Assembly: GCF_000972845.2 (NCBI RefSeq)
Contig: NC_040013.1
Span: 10,566,061 to 10,630,060, forward strand
Origin: Larimichthys crocea
Lineage: Eukaryota > Chordata > Actinopteri > Sciaenidae
Direction of reading: 5' to 3'
Length of the DNA stretch: 64,000 nucleotides
Shown piece by piece: positions 12,872 to 24,420 of the stretch (positions are counted from its first letter, which is position 1; the number at the start of each line of letters is the position of its first letter). The notes beneath the pieces were generated by a model that saw only the letters and a list, made by a program, of their open reading frames with translations, had not been told where the DNA came from and did no database searches. The translations under genes and the position numbers were made by a program.

Positions 12872-12914
12872 TAAATTGAACACAGCCGTAATTAATGTGA
12901 TTAACTACACCTGC
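12872..12914. promoter_or_regulatory. 43-bp homeodomain-site-rich element, copy B
   Basis: Second copy of the 11355-11397 sequence in the same orientation (cagccgtaattaatgtgatt, then aactacacctgc). It lies about 3.5 kb upstream of the inferred cdh23 5' exon region. Confidence 0.4.
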
Positions 12915-14500
12915 AGCGAGACTTTTCAAAGTTACAGTAGTTTTATGGTGAGGAAGACACAACAGGCTCACAATAGTATAGCAGACAACTGTGGAACATA
13001 AAGGTATGTTTGTTTATGATTTTAGTAAAGATGTTTTAAAAGACGGCGCAGAAATATTGGTTTATGGAGCAAAGCAGTAAGCAAACATCAGTGTGGTTAG
13101 CTACGAGGAGAAGACAAATAATATTGCTATTTCTACTTGCAGGCAGGCAAAATAAAGACAAAGGTCAGCTAAGCCAAAGATTGATTAACACAGCATAAAA
13201 TACAAATACCACTCCTCAGTGAAATATATGAAAAAAATGTCCATATAACATTAATTTAATTCAAATGTTGGTGCAAAATAACTTACTGTCGGGTGTATAC
13301 ATGATTCCTTGTATTATTATTATTGTATTACTGTGTTATTCTTAACGTTATGATTGAAACTGTGTGCCCATTTCCTAGAAGCTTAAAACTTGAAATGTTT
13401 TTAAAAAACTTCTAAACTGCAATGGAGTGAAATATCCACCAGAGAGCAGCAAAATATCAGTGAATCATCACACGCCGTGCGTCATAAACGCAAGGAAGAA
13501 GGTGGTGTTAAGAGAGGAGCTATGGAAGATAGATGGATACATAAGTTCTAGTCTGTTAAATACAATTTCTGATAATCAAAAATATATGCTTGCTGGTCTG
13601 TGACAAAGACTCACAACGTTTCTGTAACAAAGCAATACAAAAAAAAGAACAAACAAACAATGTTGTACAACAGTAACATAGCATCGGCATAGTTACATGA
13701 TAATAAAGGATAAAAAAGAAAGCATGAAAACAAAAAAGCAAGAAATAAAACTTAGATGTGACAGACTTTGTATTCTTACATATAAATACAATTCTAGTTA
13801 TAACTGTTGTGACGGGTTACTGGTAGAAAATATCTGCATGAATATTCATTATAGATTTTATACATTTTATACATACTTTTATTAGTAATTAACTTAAGAA
13901 TTTAAAATAATAATCAACTTCAATCGAAAATAGCTTAAATGATGGTGATGGAATTTCCATTTATGGATGCGAAATTTCCCTGATAAAAAATTTAAAGGTT
14001 GACAATAATACATAGTTTCTTTTCTTTGGCAATACAGAAAAAAATCTGGAAGAATGCTTTTGCAACCATGACGCATTTTTGTTTGTGCTTTTAGCTGTAC
14101 CACTTGCATCCAGGCAGAAGAAAAAGTCATTAGAACAGCGGCATTGTGGGTAAAAATATTTTTTTCTGGTCACATGTAAACAAAGGAAGATCCAAGACTG
14201 TCATAGTTTAAATCTCCCACACTTTGCCACAGAGCCACATTCAGTTCTACAACAGCACATTGTCTTCCTTTGACATCTCCCTCCTGATAAAGTCTCTCTC
14301 TTATTTGTAACATACAAGAAGAGGCATCTTATCAGCAAGAGATCAGTGGCAGGGAAACAATTTACCAAAGTTGAATGGGAAAAAAAATGTTACCCTAACA
14401 ATCTTTACTTTACCAAACTGCTTAAGTTTGTTTTACAAAAAAACGTGAATATGGACAATAAAAGTTAAACATTCTCAACTTTTAACTTCTAATTTTAAAT
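12915..14500. other. intergenic, no gene seen
   Basis: AT-rich sequence with short overlapping chance frames on both strands around 13556-14173. No exon, RNA gene or named repeat recognised. Confidence 0.5.
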
Positions 14501-14836
14501 GACCTGTGTGTAAAATTTAGTGGCATCTAGCAGTGTAGTTGCAGGTTGCAACGCTCTCATTTTAACCTCTTCCTAGAGGAAATCACAGTTTCTCCTAAAC
14601 ATAAAAGGCCAAATCTAGAACTAATATTTAATTTGTCCTTTCCCAGGCACAGTAGAAACATGTTGGACTCTGTGGAAGAGGACCTGCGACGTCAAATATT
14701 AAAGTTTCATTCTGAGGTAACAAAAACATAATGATTCTTATTTTCAGGTGATTATACACTGATGAAAACATAGTTATGTACATTAGTTTCAATTTCTGAC
14801 AGTAAATAGAGCCCCTGAAATCTTACACATTGGAAG
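14501..14836 (+). mobile_element. non-autonomous teleost TIR element, near full-length copy
   Basis: The left end 'tgtgtgtaaaatttagtggc' and the right end 'gaaatcttacacattgg' form inverted termini (TGTGTAARATTT). Between them are landmarks I recognise from a very widespread fish repeat: 'catctagcagtgtagttgca', 'agaaacatgttggactctgt', 'gaagaggacctgcgacg' and 'ttttcaggtgattatacact'. It has no transposase. The 61-codon open frame at 14546-14731 lies inside it and is not a gene. Two further copies occur at 15300-15491 and 30417-30590. Confidence 0.75.
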
Positions 14837-14942
14837 TTATAAATTCAAATGTCAGCTTATGTACTGTATATACCTTAATGATACCTTCACATAAAATAAT
14901 GAAAACTGTATTAAACAGAAATAGCTAAATTTGAGAAACTGT

Positions 14943-14970
14943 AAAAAAAAAAGAAAAAAAAAGAAAAAAA
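14943..14970. repeat. A-rich tract
   Basis: (A)8-10 runs punctuated by single G residues. Confidence 0.9.
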
Positions 14971-15299
14971 GTGCATTCTCTAGAAATAAATATGTTGTAC
15001 AGTGGTTATTTCTACCCCGACTTTAACTTGAGTAAAGGTTTTCAGTACTCGATACACCACTAGTGGTGAGGCAGCAGCCTGCAGAAAGTCGTGATGCATT
15101 TATTGTGTAACAGTTACAAACCCTGGATGAGATTAAAATTGTTTAATGTGAGTATAATTTCTACACTTCTAATAAAACAGGTAACTATTAAGTGTTTATT
15201 AACAAAGATACACGTGATGATGTCAATGGGAATGAGCTGTATATGTTGAGGAGCTTAGTCAGGGTTAGGGTTAGGACCTTAGACAGGACTTTCGTTTTC

Positions 15300-15491
15300 T
15301 GAGGGGCATTTTAGCCAGCCATGTTTCTACAGTAGCCCAGAACAGACAAATGAGGCACTGACTGTTTTTTTGTTTGTTTGTTTTCTAGGCAAATGTAGTT
15401 TCTCTTCAAAGATAGAAAGAAGTGGGTGATGCAACAGAGTTGCAATCAGCAACTACGCTGTCAGATGCCTAAATCCTAGACATTGGTCCTT
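15300..15491 (-). mobile_element. truncated copy of the same teleost TIR element, minus strand
   Basis: On the minus strand this reads 'ccaatgtctaggatttaggc', 'atctgacagcgtagttgctg', 'attgcaactctgttgcatca', then 'ttctgggctactgtagaaac'. These are the left-end landmarks of the element at 14501-14836, in the same order. The other half is missing, so this is a 5' truncated or internally broken copy 470 bp from the first. Confidence 0.7.
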
Positions 15492-16319
15492 TTAAAAGTG
15501 ACAGATAAATGAACTACTTACTCAGCTGAATGTTCACATTGACACTGTTATAGTGGAATATTGACATGACACCACTTGCAAATATTGAATAAAAATCTGA
15601 TTGTACTAAAGGAATGCACTGCTGCCACAAAATCCCACTAAGCACCACTAAAACAGCTGCCAAGGCATCTTGTAGTGGTTTTCCTTGAGTAACATCTTGT
15701 TGTTATTAAACTAATTTTCAAGTGGATTTTTTATCCAGCCTAATAACATTATTGTGTAAATTATTTCAAACCTATGCTGGAAAATGTATTTCCCTACATG
15801 TGTCTCTTAAAATGTTGTCTCGTTTGGATACTGTGGCAAGTATTTCTTTAGTAATTCTTATTTTATACACTAGGTGGTGCTATCACACTGGCTATTGGTC
15901 CTCCGCTCCATGACCTCTGTGATTAAATAATGGATTTCAAATTTAATCTGTGTAATGTATTAGCTCAAAAGCTTATTTAGTTGGCTCATAAATAGATCTC
16001 TTTAATCTCAGTGAATTCAACCTTCTTCCGTGAAGCTCGCAAATGATTTGTGAATACATCTAAGAGTAATTATTTAGAATTTCTTACTGACATAAATGGA
16101 GCAGGGCCATGCCTTTTACATTTGCTATTAGCAAAAATAATAATAATAAATTCTTTAATTCAAAAAAGAGATAAAAATGTTGAACCCATATCAAATGCAA
16201 ACTATATAAATCATTTTAGATTACATGCACGGGAGAAATACAGTCGGAACATTTTAAACATATGGGGTTATTCCTGTAAGTGCTGGCATTGCTGGAGTGT
16301 GACCCTGGTTTAGGAGGTG
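15492..16319. other. intergenic, upstream of the cdh23 promoter region
   Basis: AT-rich sequence; a TATATAAA string at 16202-16210 is present, but too far from the CpG-rich block to be confidently called a TATA box. No coding exon was seen. Confidence 0.45.
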
Positions 16320-16439
16320 TGGGTGTAACACGGGACGTTATGTCGGAGCTCCACACCAGTGAAGGGTTTTTCTTGAGCTGGTGGATTTTGCAGTGGTAGT
16401 TCTAAACACGGAGAAGGTAATTTGCAATGACCAGGGCGT

Positions 16440-16604
16440 TGGTGGTGATAGAGTAAAGCTAACGGGAGAAAGAGAGGGAGAGAGAGAGAAAGAGGAGAGG
16501 GGAGGGAGGGAGAGAGGGGGTACCAGATACTTGGTAACGCATCACAGCAGGACAGGCGATCGAACCTAAAGGCGCTCAGCCAGCGACGGACACGGACGAG
16601 GAAG
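16440..16604 (+). other. cdh23: candidate noncoding first exon of cdh23
   Basis: The CpG-rich sequence ending gcgacggacacggacgaggaag is followed by a good donor, GTAGGA, at 16605. The first coding exon at 27360 starts with an acceptor only nine bases before its ATG, so at least one upstream noncoding exon must exist. This is the best candidate. The 5' boundary is a guess; the 3' boundary follows the donor. Mammalian CDH23 also has a noncoding first exon. Confidence 0.45.
16464..16520. repeat. GA-rich tract within the candidate 5' exon region
   Basis: Purine-only run of (GA)n and GGGAGG units on the plus strand. Such tracts are common in TATA-less promoters. Confidence 0.85.
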
Positions 16605-19600
16605 GTAGGACAATATGATAATGACATGATCATCATGAGTTGATAATCACGAAGCAGTGTTTGACAGATGATTGCGACAGAGAGAGGTTTTCATATAAAG
16701 GATAATGTTTTTTTCATTATGTAGTGTAACATGTCCTACCCACTATAGTTGTGCGTAATTCCCGACTTTTACGCTCACCAATAGTTATCTTTCTCTGACA
16801 TATGCTTATGAAGCGTCGTTTGAATCTGCGCACCAAAGAGTTTTAGAAGTAGTTGATTGATAATATAAGTACTGTTTTCATGAGCTGTCGGTTCAATGGC
16901 AGGACCGGTTCGATTTTGATCAATATAAGATCTCATCTGCGACCACTTAATTCAAGTTATGTTGTCTGTTGTCATGGTCCACTCCAACTGTTGCTGTCGT
17001 TTCATCACGGGATATTTTTATCAGAGTAATTACGCAGTCAGTAAATGTGAGGCAGTGTGCGTGTTTGCAGTGGTGTCAGGTGCACGGTGTTATCTCAGGT
17101 AGCCCTGGCTACTCCGAAAGTGGCGGCTGGGAAGCGCCCTGTTGCCCACTTATTTATTCATGTGTCACCTGAACGCGGCACCGACGCAACGCCAGGTTAA
17201 AGGGAAACACCACTCAGTTTGAGAATCTACGGAGAAACTATTCACCCTGCGGCCTGGGTCAGTACAGTTTATTTCTCCAATATATACTTCCTTCGTGTAA
17301 CTGTGGATACTGCAGTAGCAGTTGTTAAATATTTGATCTAAAAGAGCTTTAGCTTTCATACAGGAATTACTTCACAGACAGCTGGTGCAACAATGACTTT
17401 GCAGAGTAATGCAGATTTGTATCTTTTTTCACCTTCTGGCCTAAGTGCTCATACTTTTCAACCAGCTACAATTATTCCACTTGTGCTCAAATCCTGATTT
17501 AATGCAATCGTTTTATTATTAATATTTTATTATTATTTTTAAAGTAAAGAAGTATGTATGATATTATGTGGATCGTGATATTTGTGATATTTTTCCCTAC
17601 AATGCCGATTTACTTCATTTGCTGACTGACGTAGCAAAAAGCTTTAAAGTTTATCAAAATTCTAACATGCTAATCAAGATCATGGTAAAATGTTTTCATA
17701 TGTTATTTTTATGGTAGCCAGTGGTGCTATAAACGACACATACTCAAACAGGAATCCACTAATACTTAAATTAACTCTAATGTGATATTGCTTACAACCT
17801 GTATCAATGATGTGCTTCAGGAGGGTTATACAAAGTCAGAATTATATGACATAAATGGAGTGACCAAGGTTGTTCTGTCTCTGAAGAAATGCTGTCTTAA
17901 TTATTCATTTTGGCCTCAGTGATCCTGGTTGTAGATTCACTTTCAGCCTCAATGTGGACCACAAGTGTGTACTGATGGGCTTCTTTTGTCACCCGTGCTA
18001 TGAAGTCAAAGTATGTTGTCAAAATGTGCATATAGTGTACACGTCTTTTAAAATGACTTCGATGATGCTACTATACCAACAAAAACTCAACAAATATATT
18101 TAATATTATGTATGATAAGCTGGAGGGAAACTGCTGCTGGTCTTTCATGCATTATGTGGGGAAAGCACGCCTGTGACAGTTTCCCTCTCCGTGTGTATGT
18201 CACCCTCCCTGAATGCATTCAGAGAACAAGAAGGAAGAAAAAATAGTTAACTGGAGAGTCCATATCTGACTGACACCTTGACTGACAGGCTCAAATGAAA
18301 CCCAATATGAGGGATCGAGGAATGAATTGCAGATACAGTGAGTCTACTGGACTATCCTATGAGGTCTCAGACAAGGAGCAGAGCAAGGTACGAGGACAAG
18401 AAAGGATGGAAGTATTGTAAAAGAATAGTAAACTTGTGGAAAAGGACAGGCAGAGAAGGCCATGTGGAGTATAGAAAAGAGGTATCTATTAAAATGAAGC
18501 TTCACATTTTCCCCATGGTGTTTAAATAATTCTTGTTGCTCAGCCAGTCTGTGGAAATTGTAAGTGAAACCATTGGGACTGGTTTGGCATTAGTTACCAG
18601 GTGTGAAAGTATCTGAATAGTCTATACCTACTCATGAGTAACTATTAGATGATGGCTCTTGAATGTATTGTAAGTTATTAAAGTTATTTATTTATTCTTG
18701 TTTATTTGTTTATACAGTATACATACCTAAATATCAGCATCATTTACTTTGGCACAATGCGCATATAGGGTTGCATTGGACAGGAATTGATTTTTATTGC
18801 AACTGTATTTATACAGTGGCACATTTTTCCTGACAGAATAATAATTCTATTCTAATAGATGATAGCTTTTGACGCAACTCACAGACTTTAAATGTCAATT
18901 TCCCACCCTTTCCCAGCTGCTTTTGGCGTCTGCACAAAATTCCTGGTTCTTAGAATCATAATCATTATACACTTTTCCAAATTCTGCACCCTTCTCTCTC
19001 CTGGTCCGGCTCTGTGTGGTCATTAGATCAGCCAAGGCAGTCGAGCAGAACTGAAGAAAACAGATTGGAGCGAAATGGGGGTGGGCTGAGAAGATGATTT
19101 TGCCCAGCCAGTTGTATTTCAGGTTAACCGTCAGTTTCTGCATGCTTGTCCTTATGGATATGAAGTTATACTTTCCTAAATCTGTAATAGTGAGCATAAA
19201 GGTCACAATAGCTCTGATCATTGACAGTGTCTTTTTAGAGAGGACGATTGCTTTAATAGTTGGTTATATACCCAACCATCCACAGTAATCTCGTTTTAGC
19301 TACTAATCCCTTTGTTGATTCATTATTGTGTACGTGTGATACCATAATGAAGGAATTTAGAAATTGAATGGAAGGAATGGAGGGTTTTGCTTTTCATAGT
19401 TAAAACATTAGGGATTCATATCTAAGCCGGTAGCGTTTACCATATCAAGTCATATTTTCCCCTGAAAATAAATCATGCCATGTAAAACAAACAAAACAGC
19501 AATTTAATGGCAGCTCTGTTGTGTGACAAATCCTTGTTGCTGGTATTTACGCATGGAATGCTGCCCTGAAGTGTGGCTGAGGCAGCACAAGGAGGGACAG

Positions 19601-21372
19601 AACAGGACGAGAGACAATGAGGGTGAAGTAAGATTGGAGGCAGGCTGAATGAGGAGAGAGGTGAAGTGTTAAGATGCAAAGGTCATCTGTGCTGGAGAGG
19701 AGCTACTAAATGGTGCGTTTTGATCTTTAAACCGGGAGAGAACCTTCAGCTGTTGGCGGGATGGAATGACTGCACTCTAACAAAGAGAGAGACAAAAGGA
19801 GATGAATGAGTCTCTACAGGCTATCGGCTGCCCTCTGACACAGCTGTCTGTGTTTATGTTGTCTGATATACACACAGGCCTCTGCTAGGACAGCTTTGCC
19901 AAGCTCATTGCAGCGAATAATGACCAAGTGAAAACAGAGCCTGGCTGAGAAGCAGGCATTTTAAGACTGACATCAAATTTTGGTCATCATAAAAAATCAG
20001 TTGACATCATGGATGCTTTGAATTTGTTTACTGGCATAACTTTTCAAGTTATGAGATGAATAAGATGAGTTGAGATGAATAGCTTGCTAATGCTGTGATT
20101 CCAGTATAAAACAAGGGAAACTCATTACCAATGCATCTGATTGTCAAACATTTCTAGGCCATCTGAAACAGGTGAAGCTGAAAATATTGTTATTCAGTAA
20201 AATAAAAGGAGAGTGGAGGACAAGAAGGCCATGACAGCGTATTGATCTGTGCTCTTTTTATCAGTAGATGGATGAGAGGAAAAAGTCATGCAGTGTATCA
20301 TTATGTTCTCACTACAATTTGTGCACAAAAACACTAAAAGCCTAAAATCAGAGAGCTAAGATTGTTATGTCAGTCTGCACTCAGGAAAAAAGAAGACGAC
20401 AGCAGCAGACATGGTTGCTTGCTTCCTGCACAACTTTCTGTATCGCATTTCTTTGAATCTTGTATCTCATGAGAGAGTTTGCTGTGCTGTTCCTTTACAG
20501 ATATTTTTGAGTTGTCTTGATAAATTATTTTATATAATATTTATTTGATGTATCTGGGGCATTGTGTTCTCTCAGTTCCCCTAGAAAATTAATATAAAAT
20601 ATTTTGTCATAAAGATTCTCATCATAGTTTACCATTATAAAAAAAAGATTCATAAAAATCATCTTACCTGCTCTATAATAATCTTGAGTTAACTGGCACA
20701 AGTAGCAGAATGGATGAGACACAAATAGATACAAATGGCCACTGTCCATTAGATGAGCAGTTGTAACAACTGTAGAAATTAAGCCAGGCAGTGTTTAAAC
20801 AATAATTCATTTATCACTTTTTGTTGTCTCTCCATATATTTCTCAACCCTGAAACTCTTCCTTCACGAAATGAGATAAATAATTAAGAATCTTTTTATCT
20901 TTTGTTGTCTAAACTACAATTAGACAGTTTGGTAATGAGTTAAACATTAATCTTGCTCATATTGCTTTCCATATGTGTAGAATTAGATCAAGATAACTTG
21001 GCTACGGACAATTTTGCCATTGTGATCATTGGTTAAGTGAATAGAAATTTATCAGTTACATTTATGCTTTCTCTCTTTCACAATGTCATCTGAGTGGTAT
21101 GCACAGACACTCTAGTAAAGTACAGTAGCTGACTCGTCTACAAGATGGAATGTCATCAGCATGTAACCTCCATCACTGCACCACCCGTCTTTAATCAGTT
21201 TTTGGATACTGCTATTGGAGACATAGCTCCTCAGCATTCACTTGACAAATGCAGGACACACTTTCACCCAGCCGTGTCTTGTACTGTGCAGCACAGGAGG
21301 AAGCTTCCCCCCTACTGTTTTCTCCAAGTGAACACTAATGAACCTCCACCCCTCCCCCAGACCCCATGTCAC

Positions 21373-21392
21373 TCACACACACACACACACAC
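21373..21392. repeat. (AC)n microsatellite
   Basis: Uninterrupted CA units. Confidence 0.95.
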
Positions 21393-21692
21393 TGGACAGG
21401 GTGTATGAGTTGTGCCTGTTCAAGCGTTTTGTGACAGGATGCTGTAATGCAGCGCCTTGCAGCGCTACCATCCTGTTCTGATAATTACCATCTCCCCAGG
21501 TCCCGTGTAAGCTTTCTGTGACGCTCCCACAGTGGTTAGCTTTACTGTCAGTCCATACAAGACCAAATAAGTTTCAGGCAGCGCACCCAGTGGAGGAACA
21601 CGGTTTGGCTTGGTGCATGTCCGATAGTCACATATCTTCTCGTTGGCTGGAAGGGAGTTAATAATTTTTTATTGAGTGGAGGCTCCAGACAA

Positions 21693-21832
21693 GTCAAGTC
21701 AGTTTTATTTATATAGCCCAATATCACAAATTTGCCTCAAGGGGCTGTATAATCTACACAGCTTTTACACCTAGATTTGGATGAGGAAAAGCTCACGAAA
21801 AAACCTTATTTAACTGTAAAAGAAAATACACT
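21693..21832. mobile_element. teleost dispersed repeat (SINE/MITE type)
   Basis: Landmarks 'agttttatttatatagccca', 'atatcacaaatttgcctcaa', 'ggggctgtataatctacaca' and 'gatgaggaaaagctcacgaa' occur in the order of a repeat present in many copies in percomorph genomes. It has no coding capacity and no clear terminal duplication. Confidence 0.7.
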
Positions 21833-24123
21833 TATAGTTGCTGAATGTATGTGTTGTAGCTTATGAGATCTCATTGTTTGCCTGTTGTCTTTAACTTTTC
21901 TAAGACATTGGCTACTAATTTGTTAGGAAAGTGAAACATCAGCATAAGAAATTTCACCTGACCAACAGTTTACTTGGCCTCAATGTGCCATGTCACTTTG
22001 ACTATCAATTCTACTCAGCAAACACTACATGTTCTGCTCTCCAATTTCCATCCCGTTTACATCGCACTCTTGTCATGTGAGTGAGGTTTGCTGAGTGAGG
22101 CTTTCAGAAAGTCATGTCATGTTGGAGATGAAGGGATCAGGAGGGCGGGAAGGAAAACATTACTCAGCTCATCAGAGCACCGCTGTCCCCTCCCTCCTCC
22201 CTGACGAGGCCAAATGTCTGCTAATCTGTCTGTGATCACTGCGCTAATGAGTGATGGCTTTTTCATGAGGGCCGAGGGAGAGTAGAAATCTGCCATCGAT
22301 TTGCTGTGATAATCCAGATCTGGCTGCTGGCTGAGGTCCAGCACTCCCTCCGAGAAGGGTGCCTTTGAGGTTAAGGCAAGTCATACACAATTGCCATGTA
22401 ATCAATAATATCGAGTGCTGTAAGCCAGGAGATACAGCCATGTGGGCAGGCAGGCCTCTCCAGAGAGAGCACAGCGGGTCCAGATATTACTCTTCACTTT
22501 ACACTGCTTTAATCACATATTACTGTCAGATAAGCTATAGGACCACAACTCATTAAATAGACCTGGATCTCTGCCACCCTAAGCTTTGCCCAGTGGGAGC
22601 TATATTTGTTCCTAATAGTCGTTCAAGGCCTTAAAATAGTTTGCCTTTAAATTGGGATTCAGGGCAGGATCTCGGGCATGTTGGCAAGTACTTGTAAACA
22701 TTGGAAGTGATTTAATAGACTCAAAATAATGTTGGCTTTCAAATGTCTGCTGCATAACTGTGAAAAACTAATGATTCATTAATCACAGGTGACTAATAAC
22801 CAAAACAGAAAAGCCTCAAGTCAGTGGTTGGCCTATGCTTTTCAAAAGAAAAATACTCGTAACCTCATAAGCTATACTTTTCATTCCTCCTTGGGCACAG
22901 AGAAATGGTTTGTCTTGGACCTACACTAAACATGAAAACACAACAAATACATGACCCACAGAAGATATGTATTTGTTGTGCTGTCATTTTAAATGAGGAC
23001 ACAGGAGATACAATTATCTACCAAAGCTTAGGTGAAATAAAAACAGTTTGAAAAGACTACAGAATATGTATATTATTAGACAAGCCAAGTTGCATAGTAA
23101 ATAAAAAAGATACAAGTCAATGTAGATTAGACCAAGAAGAGACAATAAAAAGAGATAGATGAGTAAAAAGAGTGGGAGGAAAAAAGGGAAACAGACAAAA
23201 AAGGCAGGCTTGGGGAGAGTTAGAGACTGGTATGAGACGTTATGGGTGAAGGGGGTGAGCAGTAGATGAGCAGTGACTCTGACAGAGTGAAGGAGAGGGG
23301 TGAAGAAAGTGAGGGATTGATAGATGGTGACAGTATAGCCAATGGAGTGGGACGGTGCCGCAGCGAGGCCCAGCTTGCATCCAGGACCACATCCCTGCTT
23401 TAGCCCTGCTCTCTGCAGTGTAATTGCCCCACACATAACAGACTGATTAGGACATGTCATGCTGTCCTATTGTTACTTAAATGCTAAATCTAAAACTAGA
23501 TCATGCTTTTGCAGTCAATACTAACTTACCTCTACCTCAAGGGCCCCTGCTTTTATTGAATTTAATTCATCTGCTGTGTGCTCGATAGCATTCCTTCACC
23601 ATTTCTTAAAGACACGGTAGACTATACTCTAAATGTCAGATGTAGAAGATGTGGATGTGCTATGACTCCAAAATAGATTAACAGGTCTATATCTTATATA
23701 TGTATTTATGGACTAACACCATAAACAACCAGAATGTTAATATAAGTAAAGCTTCTGAAGTTAAACAGAAGTGTGTTTTGATCATTTAAGCAACACACAA
23801 AATGCTGCCATTTAATTTACATGTCTGCATTCATGTGGTCAAACACGACCACACCCAGTGTTCTTGAAGTGAAAAGCCAGATTTGATTACAACCTCCCAT
23901 CTTCCCACTCTCTCTCGAACATATTGTTTATTGAAGTGATTGCCATGGTACACAATGTATGCCCCATAAACTGCATTTTATATATTGTACACAATAGTCT
24001 GAGTCAACCCTGTAAGAACTATAAGAACGAGAAACACATTTCTCTAAGATTTTCAATTATTTTATTGGTGCTAAAATAACAAAAGGTGAGAAAATTCAGA
24101 AAAAAAAATCATGTTTATTCTAT

Positions 24124-24420
24124 CAGGGGTTCCCAAACTTTTTGAGTTCGAGACCCAACAGAGAAATTTGGTTTCTTTCCAAAACATGTTTTCAGATCCA
24201 GCTTTGCAAGTGTGTCACCCTCCAATTTATTTTTTCCGATTTAAAATAGATAAGCATTCTCTCTTTTTTCTTAAATTTTAATTAGGAAAATTAATTTACA
24301 TATAATAGCATTGTTTTACATTTTAGTCTGAAAATCAGGGAATATCAAAAAAACAGGTCCACACCACATTTTGGGTCACAACCATGCCACTCTAGATTAC
24401 CCACAGACCTGGATAATGTA
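24124..24420. mobile_element. hAT-like non-autonomous element remnant
   Basis: The left end 'caggggttcccaaacttttt' followed by 'cgagaccca', and the distal 'cacattttgggtcacaacca', match the termini and subterminal sequence of common vertebrate hAT MITEs. The expected right inverted end is not intact, so the copy is decayed or truncated. Confidence 0.6.

Larger units (their letters stand above)
16320..17250 (+). promoter_or_regulatory. cdh23: CpG-enriched region, probable cdh23 promoter
   Basis: CpG dinucleotides rise here relative to flanking DNA (gggacgttatgtcgg, gcgatcgaacc, ggcgctcagccagcgacgg, aagcgtcgtttgaatctgcgc, accggttcg). A GA-rich tract (16464-16520) and a plausible exon ending in a splice donor lie inside it. 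It is the only CpG-enriched block upstream of the first coding exon of cdh23 apart from that of plpp4, so I infer it is the promoter. Transcript data would be needed to place the start site. Confidence 0.5.

Noticed and set aside
15251..15276. gggttagggttagg, telomere-like repeat
   Set aside because: Only about two TTAGGG units; far too short for an interstitial telomere tract.
16202..16210. TATATAAA as a cdh23 TATA box
   Set aside because: Lies over 100 bp upstream of the CpG-rich block in generally AT-rich DNA; likely coincidental.
23014..23460. 148-codon minus-strand open frame with a hydrophobic C-terminal part
   Set aside because: The leucine/phenylalanine/serine-rich tail is the complement of an A/G-rich plus strand; no family recognised.
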